From contig CM056553.1 in NCBI GenBank assembly GCA_029721515.1, positions 13,210,447 to 13,274,446 of the forward strand: a stretch of DNA of 64,000 bases, read 5' to 3'. Source of the stretch: Synanceia verrucosa. Taxonomy: Eukaryota; Chordata; Actinopteri; Perciformes; Synanceiidae. The first letter of the stretch is position 1. Each line of letters begins with the position of its first letter. Positions 36,501 to 48,549 of the stretch are shown here, in pieces. The translations under genes and the position numbers were made by a program. The notes below the pieces were generated by a model, which saw nothing but the letters and a program-made list of their open reading frames with translations, was not told the DNA's origin and searched no databases.

Positions 36501-39500
36501 GCTACTAGTGTTTCCCATCTGGGTCGAAGAACCAGATTGAACTAGACATCAGCTTTTACACCCATTCAGAGAATGTCCAACGGGAATAAATTGTAATAAA
36601 ATTAACCAATTTATCTTTGTCATAACCCTCACCTACAGCCTCTAGCACTGAGTGGTGGGAAGGCAATGAGAGATAATGGAAACAGTATAAACACTTTGTA
36701 GTTATTCTTCAGGACACAGTGCAGAGACTGTCAAGCTCCTGCTCTGGCAAAAGTCACTCATGAGGACTATGTTGATGCCCAACAGCGTCCTCCCTCTCAA
36801 GAAAACTCAGGACACGCTGGAGGGATTGCATTCCCTACAGTGACCTGAGGATCAATCAAGAGGAAGGGAAGGGAAAGGAAGGATGCTGGGCGTGGAGTGT
36901 TGAGTGGAAAATGGACGGAGGGTTGGATGGATCGATAGAGGGTTCACACTGTTGAACCATTGATGGATTATGAGCAGGAAGCTACAACATTTTAACATCT
37001 TGTCAGTCTTTTTAAGAGAAGTGAAATAATTCAGAGCAGTTTGTTGACAGAGCCTCACCTGGTGATGAAGGTGAATGATGTTTAAATGTTAAGAGCCCAT
37101 TCAACATTATAGAGATCTACAGAGGATTCCAAACATTTCAGTAACAAAAATGCCCAATTTATGTGATAACAACTTAATAATAACTTAACAATACAATAAT
37201 CAATAATACATGACTGGCTGTGACCTGTGATAGCCTGCACTGTGTGGAAACAACACCTATATCACCTATTTTCACAACTTAGTCCAACCCCCTCCATCTC
37301 ACCCCAACACCATGCACTGGGGAGCTTCACCTGCTTTCTGATGGAAATGAATGGAAAGCCTTCAGACACCATCCTTCACTGGATCTGGTGGTATTGTGCA
37401 GTAAGAACATACAGGCAGACACAACTATTAAAACCAGTAAATCAAAGGCAAAATTGAGTTCAGTCAAGAAAAGTGTTAACAGGTAAGGAGGAAAGATATG
37501 ACAGTCCTCCATCTCAAGCTCAAAATCATCTCCAGCTTTCTACTTTTTCACCATCCTAAACCATGACTCATTTTGTTGTCTACACTGAAAAAAACAGGAT
37601 ATCCCACATGAATCAGGCAACATGGCTGTCTGTGTGTTGCTTGGAGGAGAGTATGATGGTTTAAGCCAACCCATAGGGGGTGAAATAAGTCCTCTCTGTG
37701 GTGGTTACACCGTGTGTGCAGGAGAGGGGGTTTGGTTGCAATAATCACACCACAATCGCGTTAACAGGATCCTCAAGCCAATGCACAGTCCTTAAGCCAC
37801 ACACACATACAAACACACACACACGTGCGCACGCAGATTGCCTGTCAAGACTTTAATGCAGCTGTATTGCTTCTAGGAGAGAAACCAGAGAGCGATTCTG
37901 TAGTTTCAAGCACAGAGGAGTATTTAAGTCTGGTTGAGGAGCAAATATGCTTGATGATGCAAGTGGGCAACTCCATATGAGCAGATAAAGGCCAAAGGGA
38001 TTTAACACAAATCACTTTAAATGCTGGCCAAAGAAAGAACATTTAGGTTTTTTTGTCTTCATTGGGGAATTTATTTGAATAATAAGCACTGCACTGTACT
38101 GTACTTTCTGCTCTCTTGGGCAGAATTTAAAAAAAATGCAGATCCTCTTCACACTGTCAACACACAGCTGCAGCCTATTAAAAAGGACTGCACAGTGAGA
38201 TAAAGGGTCAAGCCTGAAACATAATGCGGATCACATATAATGCAAGCATGGCTAGACAATTCTCTCTATTTCTGCTACAGATGATGCTGGCTGCCGCAAA
38301 GTGCAGCATGCAATTTCACTCATTTTAATCACTCAATCTCAGACCTTAAGGAAATAATGCTGATGTGCACTACAATCTATCACACAGGCTGTGACTTTAT
38401 TTTGACTGTATCAAACTGACAGCCCCGTGCTGTACAGATTTCTCACTCCAGCCAGTTTCTACTAAAATACCCCAATCCCATGGTCTACAGATCAGCTTTT
38501 CATCTCTTATAGGGACAAATCACCCATCCTTGATGGCATGAGACAATACCTTCTGTAGCCCGTTAATCAGAGCCCCACTGGGAGTATCTGTGTGCGTGTC
38601 AATATGTGTTCAGTCACTTATCAGCACACACAGCCCCTCTACAAAATCATACAAAAGCCCACACAGCCAGTGAGGGATTGAGGGAAAGAAGGATGGACGA
38701 AACAAGTGGTGGAGGATTGGAGGATAAAGGAAGGTGAGGACAAAATCCTTTAATTTTCCTGGACCTTTCCCTCCAAAATAGCCAGGTTAACCACTTCTAA
38801 CAAACAAGGACACGGTAGATTTCTACTCACTTGAGCAGAATCGGTTCTACTGTGGAGAGAATTGACATTGTGATCCCTTCACAGCACCACTGTCTTGTTC
38901 CTTTTGAAATTCGCCCAGTTCAAGGACGGAGCTACAAAGCAGCTGGTTGCAGCAAATCTCTCCAGCTGAGGAGAATGACAGAGAGTGAAAGAGTCCATCC
39001 CACGTGTCACACTGAGACACATCCCTCCCCTTCAACTCTGACTCTGCATTAGGTTACTGGATGTGTGAAGCCAGTGTCTTTCACATGTTGACTGGAGCGT
39101 GACAGTACAAAGGCTCTTAGTGCTGCTCCCACAGGGAGACTCTGGAAAACACTTCTGGGATAAAGTTGCTGCTGCACTCTGGGCTTTAAATGTAGTCTAT
39201 AACATAGCAGAGATTTGATACCATGGCTGAATATACCAAGAACAGTGCCCAACAAACCAAATACAGGTTTGGCCAATGGAGTTAAAGGAACACGCCACCG
39301 TATTTACATACTGAAATATGTTCTTCCCTGATCTTAGACGAGTTGATACATACCTCTCTCGTCTTTGTGCGTTCACTCAATTGCTCTGGTGCGCGGTGCT
39401 ATTTTGTTAGCATTTACCATAGCCCAGTCCTTTCATTGGGATCCAAACAGGGGTGAAGTTAGAAGTGACCAAGCACTTTCACGTTACTCTCTCGCCCCTT

Positions 39501-41285
39501 GGCCATTCAGGAGTGATGATATTACTGCGCCGACACTGAAGTGCTCCTATGTGTAATTCCGCCATACATTATAGTTATCCTTTCTATCCGCTTAGAAAAT
39601 CGCTACGTTTTATTTTGTGCAACCATACATGGGTCATATAATTACTCACGTAAACTTATTTAAATAGGGAAAATGTGGAAGTGCTTGGTCCTTTCTAACT
39701 TCACCTCTGTTTGGATCCCAGTGAAAATATTGGGCTATGATAAATGCTAACAAAACAGCACCACACACCAGGGGCGATTGAGTGCACACACAAGACAAGA
39801 GAGGTATGGATCAACTCGTCTAAGACCAGCGAAAAACATATTTCAGTATGGAAATACTGTGGTGTGTTAAGACCTGAATCCACCCTCTTATGTCACTTCT
39901 GGTTGCCAGAAAGCAAGATGGTGACGACCAAAATGCTGTACTTAAAGCTTCAAAACTATAGTTCACAAACCAATAGATGTTGTCCGAAAGGATTCCACGT
40001 AGATTACACTGCTCCCCTCAGTAAAGATGCTCTCTTCTGTGTGCTCTTTGTGGATGTAAATGAGACGAAATTCAGGAATCCAGTTTTGTGTGAACACAGA
40101 ATAAATGCGTGTATCTATTCTGTGTTCTGCTCTGACTCCCCTGGAAGCTACTGGGTCCCATGAGAGTCACTTCAAAATCAGCTGCTTTTAAAGCACACAG
40201 GAGACTGGCAGCTTTACATGAGTCAGAGTTGGGATGAAGTATAAAATATGTGTGTGGAGGAGATTTTGGAAAGAAGGGAAAAGAAAGAAATTGATCGCAC
40301 AGAGAGGAAAACACAGACAACCTTAAGCCGTGACTTAATAACAAACTACAGACATTAAATCAGACCACAAGGGAAATGAGAGGCTTGCACTTAAATTAAT
40401 TCCCGTAGTTTCAGCCTCTATAGGTGCTGCTGTGTTTCAAGCACTGCTGGCAAACATCAGTCTGCAGAAAAGCCCTTAAGCAAGACATCAATCCCCCACA
40501 GCTTCATGGCATCTCCTCTGCACCTGACCCTGACCTCTGAACTCTGTGGGTGGAGTGAGCCCACATTCCTCCACATCTTTAGGATCCAAGCATGAATTCA
40601 ACACTGACAGACACTGAGCTGCTGCTGAAGAAACGTATATCACTCATGTGTTTAGCAATTTTGTGCATGGATGGCTGCTTCTCCTCAGCTCCAGGGCATG
40701 AGGTAAGAATCAGCTCTAATGACACATATCATGATCACATCCAAGATAAATTAAACCAAGTTTCACCGTGTGAGATTCTGGAGAGAATATGGGATGTTAT
40801 AAATCACAGGAACATGCAATTTATTGATGAGTACAAATGGAAAAAGCAATCTCCTTCCTCTCTACGTTTTGGAGCAGCCAGCAGGACACACACATTAAAA
40901 TGCACTCAAACGATGAATAATTTAAGAAGCATGTTGAATATTTTTTTTCACATTTTGTGGTTGTAACCACGATCAAGTTTCATTTACACCCATGTTATAC
41001 CGCTTAATCGCTTGGATAAAAGCGCTGTTTTATTACGGCTCTTTAACCCAGAAGCGCACTGGAGAGGTAACTTGTGGTGGGGGTTGTCGATAAACATAAC
41101 TTTAAATAGTGGATGGTAACAAGCAATTCACAGTCCCAAATACAGTGATGATATTCCAAAAAATAACGAGTATAATGCTACTTTTTATGTGAGCCCAGCA
41201 TCGACTCACTGCGCGCTGCTCTCTTACCTTGCGCTGCGATGAGCACCAGCAGGAGGACGTTTGTTTGTTTCCCGGAGAAATTCAT
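27547..41285 (-). CDS. chrna6: Neuronal nicotinic acetylcholine receptor subunit alpha-6
   Basis: Seven exons on the minus strand: 41228-41285, 30465-30604, 30327-30371, 30142-30251, 29840-30047, 28551-29588 and 27547-27672. All are GT-AG and in phase, giving 574 aa and a TGA stop. It is an agonist-binding subunit of a neuronal Cys-loop cation channel. Residues 1-19 are the signal peptide. The Cys-loop is Cys151-Cys165 and the alpha-defining vicinal pair is Cys215-Cys216 (KYNCCEE). M1-M3 follow, then a long cytoplasmic loop and M4 in the last exon (YVAMVIDRIFLW). YNQFIRPVENVSDPVTV, NLWLRH, EYDGIE, SSCPMDIT, IGSKV and WEIIDA point to alpha6. A few stretches (SPEIKQAIESVKYIAENM) are closer to alpha3. 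Neighbour chrnb3 supports alpha6. Two oddities: an intron at 29589-29839 splits the usual large exon 5, and the M3-M4 loop is expanded by Gly-rich, repeated MNRD and poly-Pro segments. Mammalian alpha6 has about 494 aa. Confidence 0.93.
28262..28440 (-). repeat. Degenerate interspersed repeat fragment
   Basis: The segment holds GTCTGGTCCCCACAAAGG, then GGTAAGGGTTGGGGTTAGG. The reverse complement of 54440-54700 shows a similar layout (GTGGGGAC-type words and a GGTTAGGGTTAGG run), suggesting related repeat copies. I cannot name the family. Confidence 0.4.
28690..29090 (-). repeat. chrna6: Low-complexity coding segment of the chrna6 M3-M4 loop
   Basis: Translated on the minus strand, the segment holds Gly/Ser-rich runs (GGMGGGGGISGG, GGAGSGGGRGG), a tandem MNRDMNRDMNRR and a run of nine prolines. 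It lies entirely in the cytoplasmic loop, so the channel core is untouched. Confidence 0.9.
29589..29839 (-). other. chrna6: Extra intron inside the large exon of chrna6
   Basis: A 251-bp phase-0 intron with donor AAG|GTCAGA and acceptor TCATCAG|GTGAAC, between IGSK and VNLKDFW. Neither neighbouring subunit gene has an intron here. Reading through it on the minus strand gives RGERSRTAT and so on, so it must be spliced for a normal protein. Confidence 0.85.
30766..31348. mobile_element. Tc1/mariner-like non-autonomous element, 583 bp
   Basis: The left end CAGTGGTCAGCATAAATTTA and the right end (reverse-complemented) CAGTGCTCTGCATAAATGAA are inverted repeats. Both are flanked by TA, the duplication expected of Tc1/mariner insertion. 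No transposase ORF is present. Family assignment is by the TA target and end style only. Confidence 0.65.
35813..35990. repeat. Possible interspersed repeat fragment
   Basis: The segment starts AGGGTGACCATATTTTGATT, followed by AAAGAGGACAC, wording I associate with a widespread vertebrate DNA-transposon relic. The right boundary is not visible. Confidence 0.35.
36064..36114 (-). mobile_element. Truncated SINE head fragment
   Basis: About 50 bp (AAAGGCCCCGGGCCGGGAAT to TTCTTGCTGTGAGGC) match the tRNA-like head of the three complete SINEs in the window, in the same orientation. The body and the box A end are missing. Confidence 0.75.
39284..39870. mobile_element. Long fold-back (inverted-repeat) element
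   Basis: The left arm, about 39286-39484 (starting CACGCCACCGTATTTACATA), is the near-exact inverse of the right arm, about 39676-39869. The arms are around 195 bp with a unique centre of about 190 bp. Shared words include GATCTTAGACGAGTTGAT-type, TGTTAGCATTTA and GTGAAGTTAGAA. A target-site duplication is not clear. The arms differ at many positions, so the insertion is not recent. Confidence 0.8.
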
Positions 41286-41882
41286 TGATACATCGGGTGA
41301 CGAGGCTTTCTGTGGATAAAAGATGCTGGTGATTGACGTCTTGACAGGAACCTACAACAGTCTGTGAAGCCTTAACACTCGTGCAACATTTTCCTTTGCG
41401 CTGTCGAGCGTGGAGAGGTTGGACTCGCGGTGCGCTCTCCCGACATGAACAACTTCTGCACGTCCCGCCTCCCTCCTACAGTAAAGTCCGACTCACCCAC
41501 CCACTCACCCGAGGGCCAAACCTGACTCACAGCGACTCACAGGTTATAAATTTGGAATAATGAAATGGTTTTCAAATATCTCCCTGAAAAAAATCTCGTC
41601 CAACACGCATTCTCCAATTCAATTAGGCACTCCCGTTTACTTAAATATTAACACGTTTTTACTGTTGTGCTGATAAAGTTTCAAATATTCTTGAAAAGAA
41701 ATCATTCTCTTGAAACAAAAAAATATCTATTAACTGTATCTGGTTATCTATACACAGTTCAGATAGTGTAGCATTGTGCGTAAATTTGGCAACATTTCTC
41801 TGAAAACCAAGAAAAGACAGTTCAACTAAAATCCAAATACTTATCCTCACATCTATCAACATGGCCCCATAGAAAGATGCAG

Positions 41883-41904
41883 CACACACACACACACACA
41901 CACA
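41883..41904. repeat. (CA)n microsatellite
   Basis: About 11 CA units. Confidence 0.9.
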
Positions 41905-44111
41905 ATATGATCACATACTTTCACTGCTGAGTTGTAAATGACCTGTTTAGTCACTTAATTGATTTTGTACGCATAATAATGCTCAGGCAGCTTAAAGCAT
42001 TAGCTGCTCTATAATAGAGTCTTGAGGGCTGCAGAGTCTGCCCAATTCAAATAATGGAAAGCTATTAATGCACAGCAGCACCATGTGCAAATGTCGAGCA
42101 TGTGACTTCAAAATGATTACAATATCATCTTTAAAAGAAAATTGTAGTAGCAGTGGGTTTAAACTGAGACATTGCACTATGCTTTGAGTTTGCAGAGTAA
42201 ATTATAACATATCTAAAATAAAAAAAATCAACTCAATTCATTTTCACTGAAAACAAATCCAGATGTATCCAATGCATGTTAATTTTGTTTGTCCAGATTT
42301 ATTGAATTCCTCTTTTATAAAATTTGGTCAAACATACACACTAGTTATGGATTATGTGGCAACAAGATGGACAGACATAACTTTCAGTTGATTTGTCTTT
42401 TAATATTTCATGAAACTGTGAGCATATTGAACACATTCACCTGCATGTATGCATGTGATGTACAGTATTTGTAGCTACCCTGCCATATAATCACTCCTCT
42501 AAACCCGCTAATTGTTCTCGGCACAAAGCTACTACTATATCTTATACATATGTGGACATTCACAGCAAGGAAGGTAACAAGAGACAAAATAAGAAGCAAT
42601 AAAGATAGTTTTCTTATTTCATGAGATTAGAGCAGTTTGTATGATGCCTGACACATGTTTTCCTGCTGCAAGCTGCCACTCCAGCAAATAAAAATCAGCT
42701 TTACAGTGGGTGTAATGTGGGAGTGGGACATGTGTGCTGCAGCTGGTAGGTGAGGAGCCAAGAGTCTGAAGAGTGCAACAATTTGAAGCTCAATTAGTTT
42801 TGTTGTTGGGGAAGTGAAGTTAGATGAGGTTGTTGCTGAGGCTTAGAGGACGGAAACTGCAATGTTAAAATGCCCCTTGTGGGCTAGTAGCAGTGCCAAA
42901 AAACAACAACAGAGAGAGAAAAGCAAGATCCAGAGTGTGAGGAGAGGTTTTATAGGACAGGGTGATGAAACTAAAGTCATATGGACAACTAACAGAGAGA
43001 AACACAGCTGTTCAAGAGCTCTTTAACGTGATATGGTGAAGGAGCATCACCAGAAGAAAAGGAGAAGATAAACCGAGTGTAATTTGGCTGCTTGATGTGT
43101 TTCAGTGTGACAGAGCCAGTGACTCGTTTTGGAGGTTTTGAGATGCTGGGAAAAGCTGAGGAAGAGTCTCCATCCACCGGCACAGACTGGAGAAAGACAG
43201 GAGATTATTTATTGAACTCTTCCTTTCACACTGTGGTAATCTTTTTTTATTATTATTTTTACTTTCACTGATATGACTACCGTCTTTTCTGTCTCCTTTG
43301 CTGTTGCACCATCAGGTTGATGGTAATAACAGTAAATCCCTTCCCAGTGGCAAGGGGAGACAATAAGACAAACCTCAACAAAAACGAACATTTGCAGGTA
43401 TTTTCCCACGGCACTGATCTTTAAAGGTCAACCTATGATCTTTGAAGTTTATTGAATATCTTTCCCTGTAATTACAGAATTGTTGAATTAGATTTAGATT
43501 ATAACCTTTTTTATAACTTCATTTAATTAAGCCCTGTTTACCAAAACCACATCTCAGCTGTTCAAAAGCTTATAATTCTACCTCTTCTGCTTCTTACTGA
43601 CAGCTTTTTCTTTGTAATTAATTTCAATTTAACCGAGCAATGAGATAGAGATGAGAATTGCTTTAATTACTTTACAAGCCTCATCAACATAAAGTGTCTC
43701 TAAAATCTCAAACACCCATTAAATGCAGTAGTTTTAAACATTTCAGTCACTCTCAGACCTATAAAACATTGATTATGCCACTGTATGAATTGCATTTGAA
43801 CACCTGGTCCAGACAGGCAGCAGCCTAAAACAGAATTAGCAATTAAAAAAATATCCAAGGAATCACTGAGAAGTCTTTCATAAAAAAAAACTTCACAATA
43901 TATTTTATGAATGTGTCTCTCATCTGCATTTAAGTCATACACTATATACTTTAAATCAGACATGAAATAAAACCACTCATACACACAATAATACATAAAA
44001 ATGTGGAATGATTACATCCAAGTTGTGAGATAAAATAAGAAAGAAGTACAACATAATTCTGCAAATGTGTTGTTTTTTTGCTTCTTATTAAAGCTGCACT
44101 GTGAAAGGGGG

Positions 44112-44150
44112 CATCTGTGCAGTGTGTGTATGACACACACTGCACAGATG
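44112..44150. repeat. Perfect 39-bp palindrome (18-bp arms, 3-bp loop)
   Basis: CATCTGTGCAGTGTGTGT is followed by ATG and then its exact reverse complement. The flanks do not extend the pairing beyond a possible G-T. Confidence 0.95.
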
Positions 44151-44885
44151 TTTATTTGCTTAATATTACCAGCAGAAATAGAAAGAAAGAGAGAGACTAA
44201 ACATCTGGAATTAGTCAGGTTCACAGGAGGAGTCTATTGCCCCACAGTGTCACAATGAGTGACATCCCAGTACTGCTTACTCCCCAACAGAGCAAGTGAA
44301 CAGAGGAAAACTCTTCTCCTCCATACCACCCTGTTTTATTTCATATATCTCTCTCGTCCTTTGTCCTGTCTCCTTCGGTGTACGATCACGCAGGCGGACG
44401 CGCTGTTAAATAACAGCAGGCATCTCAGACAAAGCAGAAGGACCTTGAGGGCTTGATGGAGACAGCAAATGAAAAGGAAAAGGGCAAGTGTGTTTGCAAC
44501 ACTGTGTGTGTCAGACAGGATTGTCCTGGCTCATCCACATCAACAAGCCAAATCTATTTGGGTATTATCTCTCTATTTTCTTTCTTTCCACCTTCCTCTG
44601 TTACTTCATACATCTGTCTCTCTGAATCACTTTCCTGACCTTTATTTCACCTTTTCACATTATGGTTTGGTGGCTTCAATAAGAAAAGAGCATAAACGGC
44701 TTCAATCGTTCTTTTCCTAATCACGCGCACCGTTGTTGTTGTTTTTTTTTCGTCAGACACTGATGAGATGTCTGCCTTTAAACGACCTGTACCAACATGT
44801 TTTATTGAACATGTAGCAAAGGGTTCAGTGGAGCACAAGGGGAAGAACCCAAATGCAAAGAGCCGAGGACAAAATGTCTGAGTCT

Positions 44886-44888
<3 letters not shown>

Positions 44889-44922
<34 letters not shown>

Positions 44923-44932
44923 CAACAACAAC
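44889..44932. repeat. (TAA)n followed by (CAA)n microsatellite
   Basis: About ten TAA units change into four CAA units. Confidence 0.9.
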
Positions 44933-47234
44933 ATTTGAACTAGGCAAGGCTGAAAAATACAAAAAAAACACTGACCTAAGTATCAAAAGGTTAATCAGCA
45001 CAGTCAAGAACAAAATGACAACTAGACTAACAGTAACAAAACAAAACCACTCAATTTAGGAAACCATAACGTAACAACTGAAAAGATCCAATTCAAAAAC
45101 TTACTATGTAATGGAACATGTAATTGCTGTCAAAACTTGGGATCATGGATACATGACAAAAATACACAGGACATGGAACAAAAATGAAATAAGTTCATAT
45201 TAAACGCTGATAATAAACATATTAGTAAAATGGTGACAGATTTAATTTGTTTTCCACCAAAACAGAAAATCTTCTCAAGTAACCTACTTGTTGCATCCAC
45301 AATAGCATTATTTAACGTTTTTATGGATATGTTTGGGTGCTCACATTACCTGGTTAATGTTAATGTTGTCTTTTTCCGGTGTAATACGTGAAAAGTCTGC
45401 TGTTATTTGAGCACAATTTGTCCATTTATATGTAAACATTAGTGCCATTTACTTTTTGATCGTGTAAAAGTAACGTCAAAGTGCCTGACCTCAGCATCTT
45501 TCTTTCCTTAGCCTTTGACCCCATCTAAACAGTTTAGCCTTCATCCCATGATGCCTTTCTTCCTTCTGCTCTGTCTAATCCCACCGCTCCACTGTCACCC
45601 CTTTTTAAAAGCTTTGAGCATGGCCTCTCCTCCTACAGCTCGTACTGTTCTGCCTGTCACGCTGCACTCTGTGACTCCTCTCCTCCCTCCAGCATTTACC
45701 CATCCTTCCCTCCACTCTTTCACTCCAGCAGACCCATTAACACCACATCGCAGTGTCCACTATGTGCAGCGTGCTTGGTCATGCTGCAGCCTGTTGCCGC
45801 CACCAGCAACTATAGTCACTTCACTGCTCAAATCACAGTTATCTGATTAAAACCCTTTGCCACTAATTAAACTGCCATTTCTCTGTACTCCATTTTTTCC
45901 CATGAACCCTATAATTCCCTCACGTACACACATATACAAATCTAACGCAACAACTTTATATATTGTGACAGTTTGTTAACTCACAACTTTCCAAATGTAT
46001 GCATTTATTCTCTCTGCCAATCTTCTGTTCGCTGTTCTCTGAATAACCAGCAGTGTATTTTTACTGCAGCCTGAGGGGTTCAACAGAAGCACGCAAAGCT
46101 TACTCATTATCTGGTCCGGTCTTGTTTGCCCTAAGATGAAATCTGAACGATTGTCTGAGTCTCTTTTGCCATAACATGATCTGCTCATTGTTGCTTGAAG
46201 ATATTTTTAATTAGTTTAAAATGTGTCATAAACATTTCGTTAATAACTGCTGTCATTCTCATTGGTGGCCTTGGGTCCAAACTGAATATTTCACCCTTTT
46301 CTTTTATGACTCTTAAAGAATACTGCAAGACATTTTGTGTCACAAACTGTTATGCCGACAGCACATCGATGTAATTCATAACAGACCAGATGAAAATGTG
46401 TTCTGATGGTCTTCATATCTATACGATATATATTGGAGATTTTATTTTGGTAGACGATATTCAGTTGAGCTTGAACGGACTCAATCAATCAATCAATTCC
46501 AAATTTGTTACACCAAAAAAAGATTTTTGAAATTACACCACTGTTTCACAACTGGTAATTCAAACCACATAAATTTGTGCTGTCTGGAGTGGTATGAATT
46601 CAGTGGTATATAACTCCAAAATTAAGTACTTTATCATATAAAAAAATACCATAAATGAGATGAAGACTTGATGCCTTAAACAAGTAAAATGAGAATCCAG
46701 ACTTCACCATTGTTTACAACACATACAACAGATACTGTAAAGTAACCGATGAGTTATCGCTCAAAGATATGTTGCAATATTATGCCTAATTTATCAGAAT
46801 TATCTTCATCTGTGGTGGCTGTAGTGTCAGGACTGCTCCTGTTACTCCTAAAACTCTGCAGTGTCTCTTTTGACCACTAGTGAGCAGCAGCCAGCACCCT
46901 GATCTGTCAGCAGGAAGCAGGTTTGAGGACATGTTTATTGCTCCAACAGGGACATTACAGAGTGACCCCTGAGCTCAGCTTAAAACCCTGTAAAGTGTTT
47001 GAACCAAAGCCCTGTGTTTGTTCTCTACAAGCTCAGAGGCTCAGTGGCTCAGAGAGGAGGATTGATGGGCTCCTAACTCAGCTGCACGGCAGCTACACAT
47101 TCTGTAATGCAGTAATGTAGTTCATAAATATTGACCACAGAGCTGAAATGGCAGGTATAAATCATAAAGAAATGTCTTGTGGAGAATGATGGGGGAGATG
47201 GAGGGCAATGGCCTGGACCACACTACAATAAGCT

Positions 47235-47261
47235 GAATAGAATAGAATAGAATAGAATAGA
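47235..47261. repeat. (GAATA)n microsatellite
   Basis: Five tandem GAATA pentamers. Confidence 0.9.
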
Positions 47262-48063
47262 AACATATCAAGGTTTGTGGTTTCTGCCTCCTGAGGTTAA
47301 AAACATGATAAAACTTGAACTTTTATGGCTGAAAATCAAAAACCGAACACACACAAAATCATACTGTATTTAAAAATCTGATATTTTGACTGTAAGTTAC
47401 AATTAAATTAAACAACAAATGCATATTTCAGAAGACAGTTTGCCTGCCTGAGCGCCTTTATGTGTGCTTGCATGTATTATCTCTATCTATATGCATGTGG
47501 GTTTGTCTGGCAGAGGAGAATAAATGCTTATTGATCTCTGACTACAATGTCAGCTCCTCTGCCGGCCAAACAGACTGCAGTGGTCTTTTGTCTCATGTTT
47601 ATGACCGACCTTTATCACCCCTGACTCCCTTTATCATACCTTTCTCTCTTTTTGCTGCAGCCCTCCTCCTTCACCCATCCAGTTTCATCTCCTCCGTCAC
47701 GCTTCATGGGCAGACCTGGACACCATAACACCAACACTGAAGAATGGGCCTGTTATCTTCAAGGAAGTGGGAGAAAAAAATAGACACATGCAGATTCTCA
47801 AATTTGTTACAGATTCTTTAAAAACACCATTGAAGAACAAATGTGCAGTGTGTATTCCTTATAAACATATGCTATTCTGAAGAAGTTTCTTGCTGCCAAA
47901 TGTAAGATTCTCCAACAGAGGGAGTTATTAGCAACAGTGACTGCAGGTTATTAGAAACTGAACATTCTGTGTTTGAGACAAAGTGGAATAACATAGAGAA
48001 AAACCCAGAGAGGAAATGAAATCTTCAAAAAACAAAAAAAGTTTTAGAATCTGTATTGTTTAT

Positions 48064-48425
48064 CCATCCATCCATCTATTATCTACCGCTTATCCTCATA
48101 GGGTCGCGGGGGGGCTGGAGCCTATCCCAGCTGTGTTAGGGTGAAAGGCAGGGTACACCCTGGACAAGTCGCCACCTCATTGCAGGACACATAGAGACAG
48201 ACAACCATTCACATTCACACCTACAGTCAATTTAAATTAACCAATTAACCTAATCCCCATGCATGTTTTTGGATGGTGGGAGGAAGCCAGAGTACCTGGA
48301 GAGAACCCACACAGACACGGGGAGAACATGCAAACTCCACACAGAAAGGCCCCGGGCCCGGGATTCAAACCCGATACCTTCTTGCTGTGAGGCGACAGTG
48401 CTAACCACTACACCACCGTGCCACC
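48064..48425 (-). mobile_element. tRNA-derived SINE, copy 2
   Basis: Same family and orientation as the copy at 17010. The head reads GTAGTGGTTAGCACTGTCGC on the minus strand, with a box B-like GGTTTGAATCC. Flanking copies CTGTATTGTTTAT (48051-48063) and CTGCATTGTTTAT (48426-48438) match at 12 of 13 positions, a target-site duplication. Confidence 0.9.
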
Positions 48426-48467
48426 CTGCATTGTTTATGCTAAACAAAAAGAGAAAACTCATATATA

Positions 48468-48469
<2 letters not shown>

Positions 48470-48546
<77 letters not shown>
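48470..48546. repeat. (TA)n microsatellite
   Basis: More than 30 TA units immediately after the SINE copy. Confidence 0.95.

Positions 48547-48549
<3 letters not shown>

Larger units (their letters stand above)
30605..41227 (-). other. chrna6: chrna6 intron 1
   Basis: A 10.6-kb intron with donor CAAG|GTAAGAG at 41227 and acceptor AATAG at 30605. It contains a Tc1/mariner-like element, a SINE head fragment, a long fold-back element and otherwise unassigned DNA. A plus-strand ORF at 40592-40966 lacks supporting evidence. Confidence 0.85.

Noticed and set aside
40592..40966. Plus-strand ORF of 124 aa with a signal-like start and a GTAAGA after GGGCATGAG
   Set aside because: It is antisense in chrna6 intron 1. 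No partner exon, promoter or recognisable domain was found.
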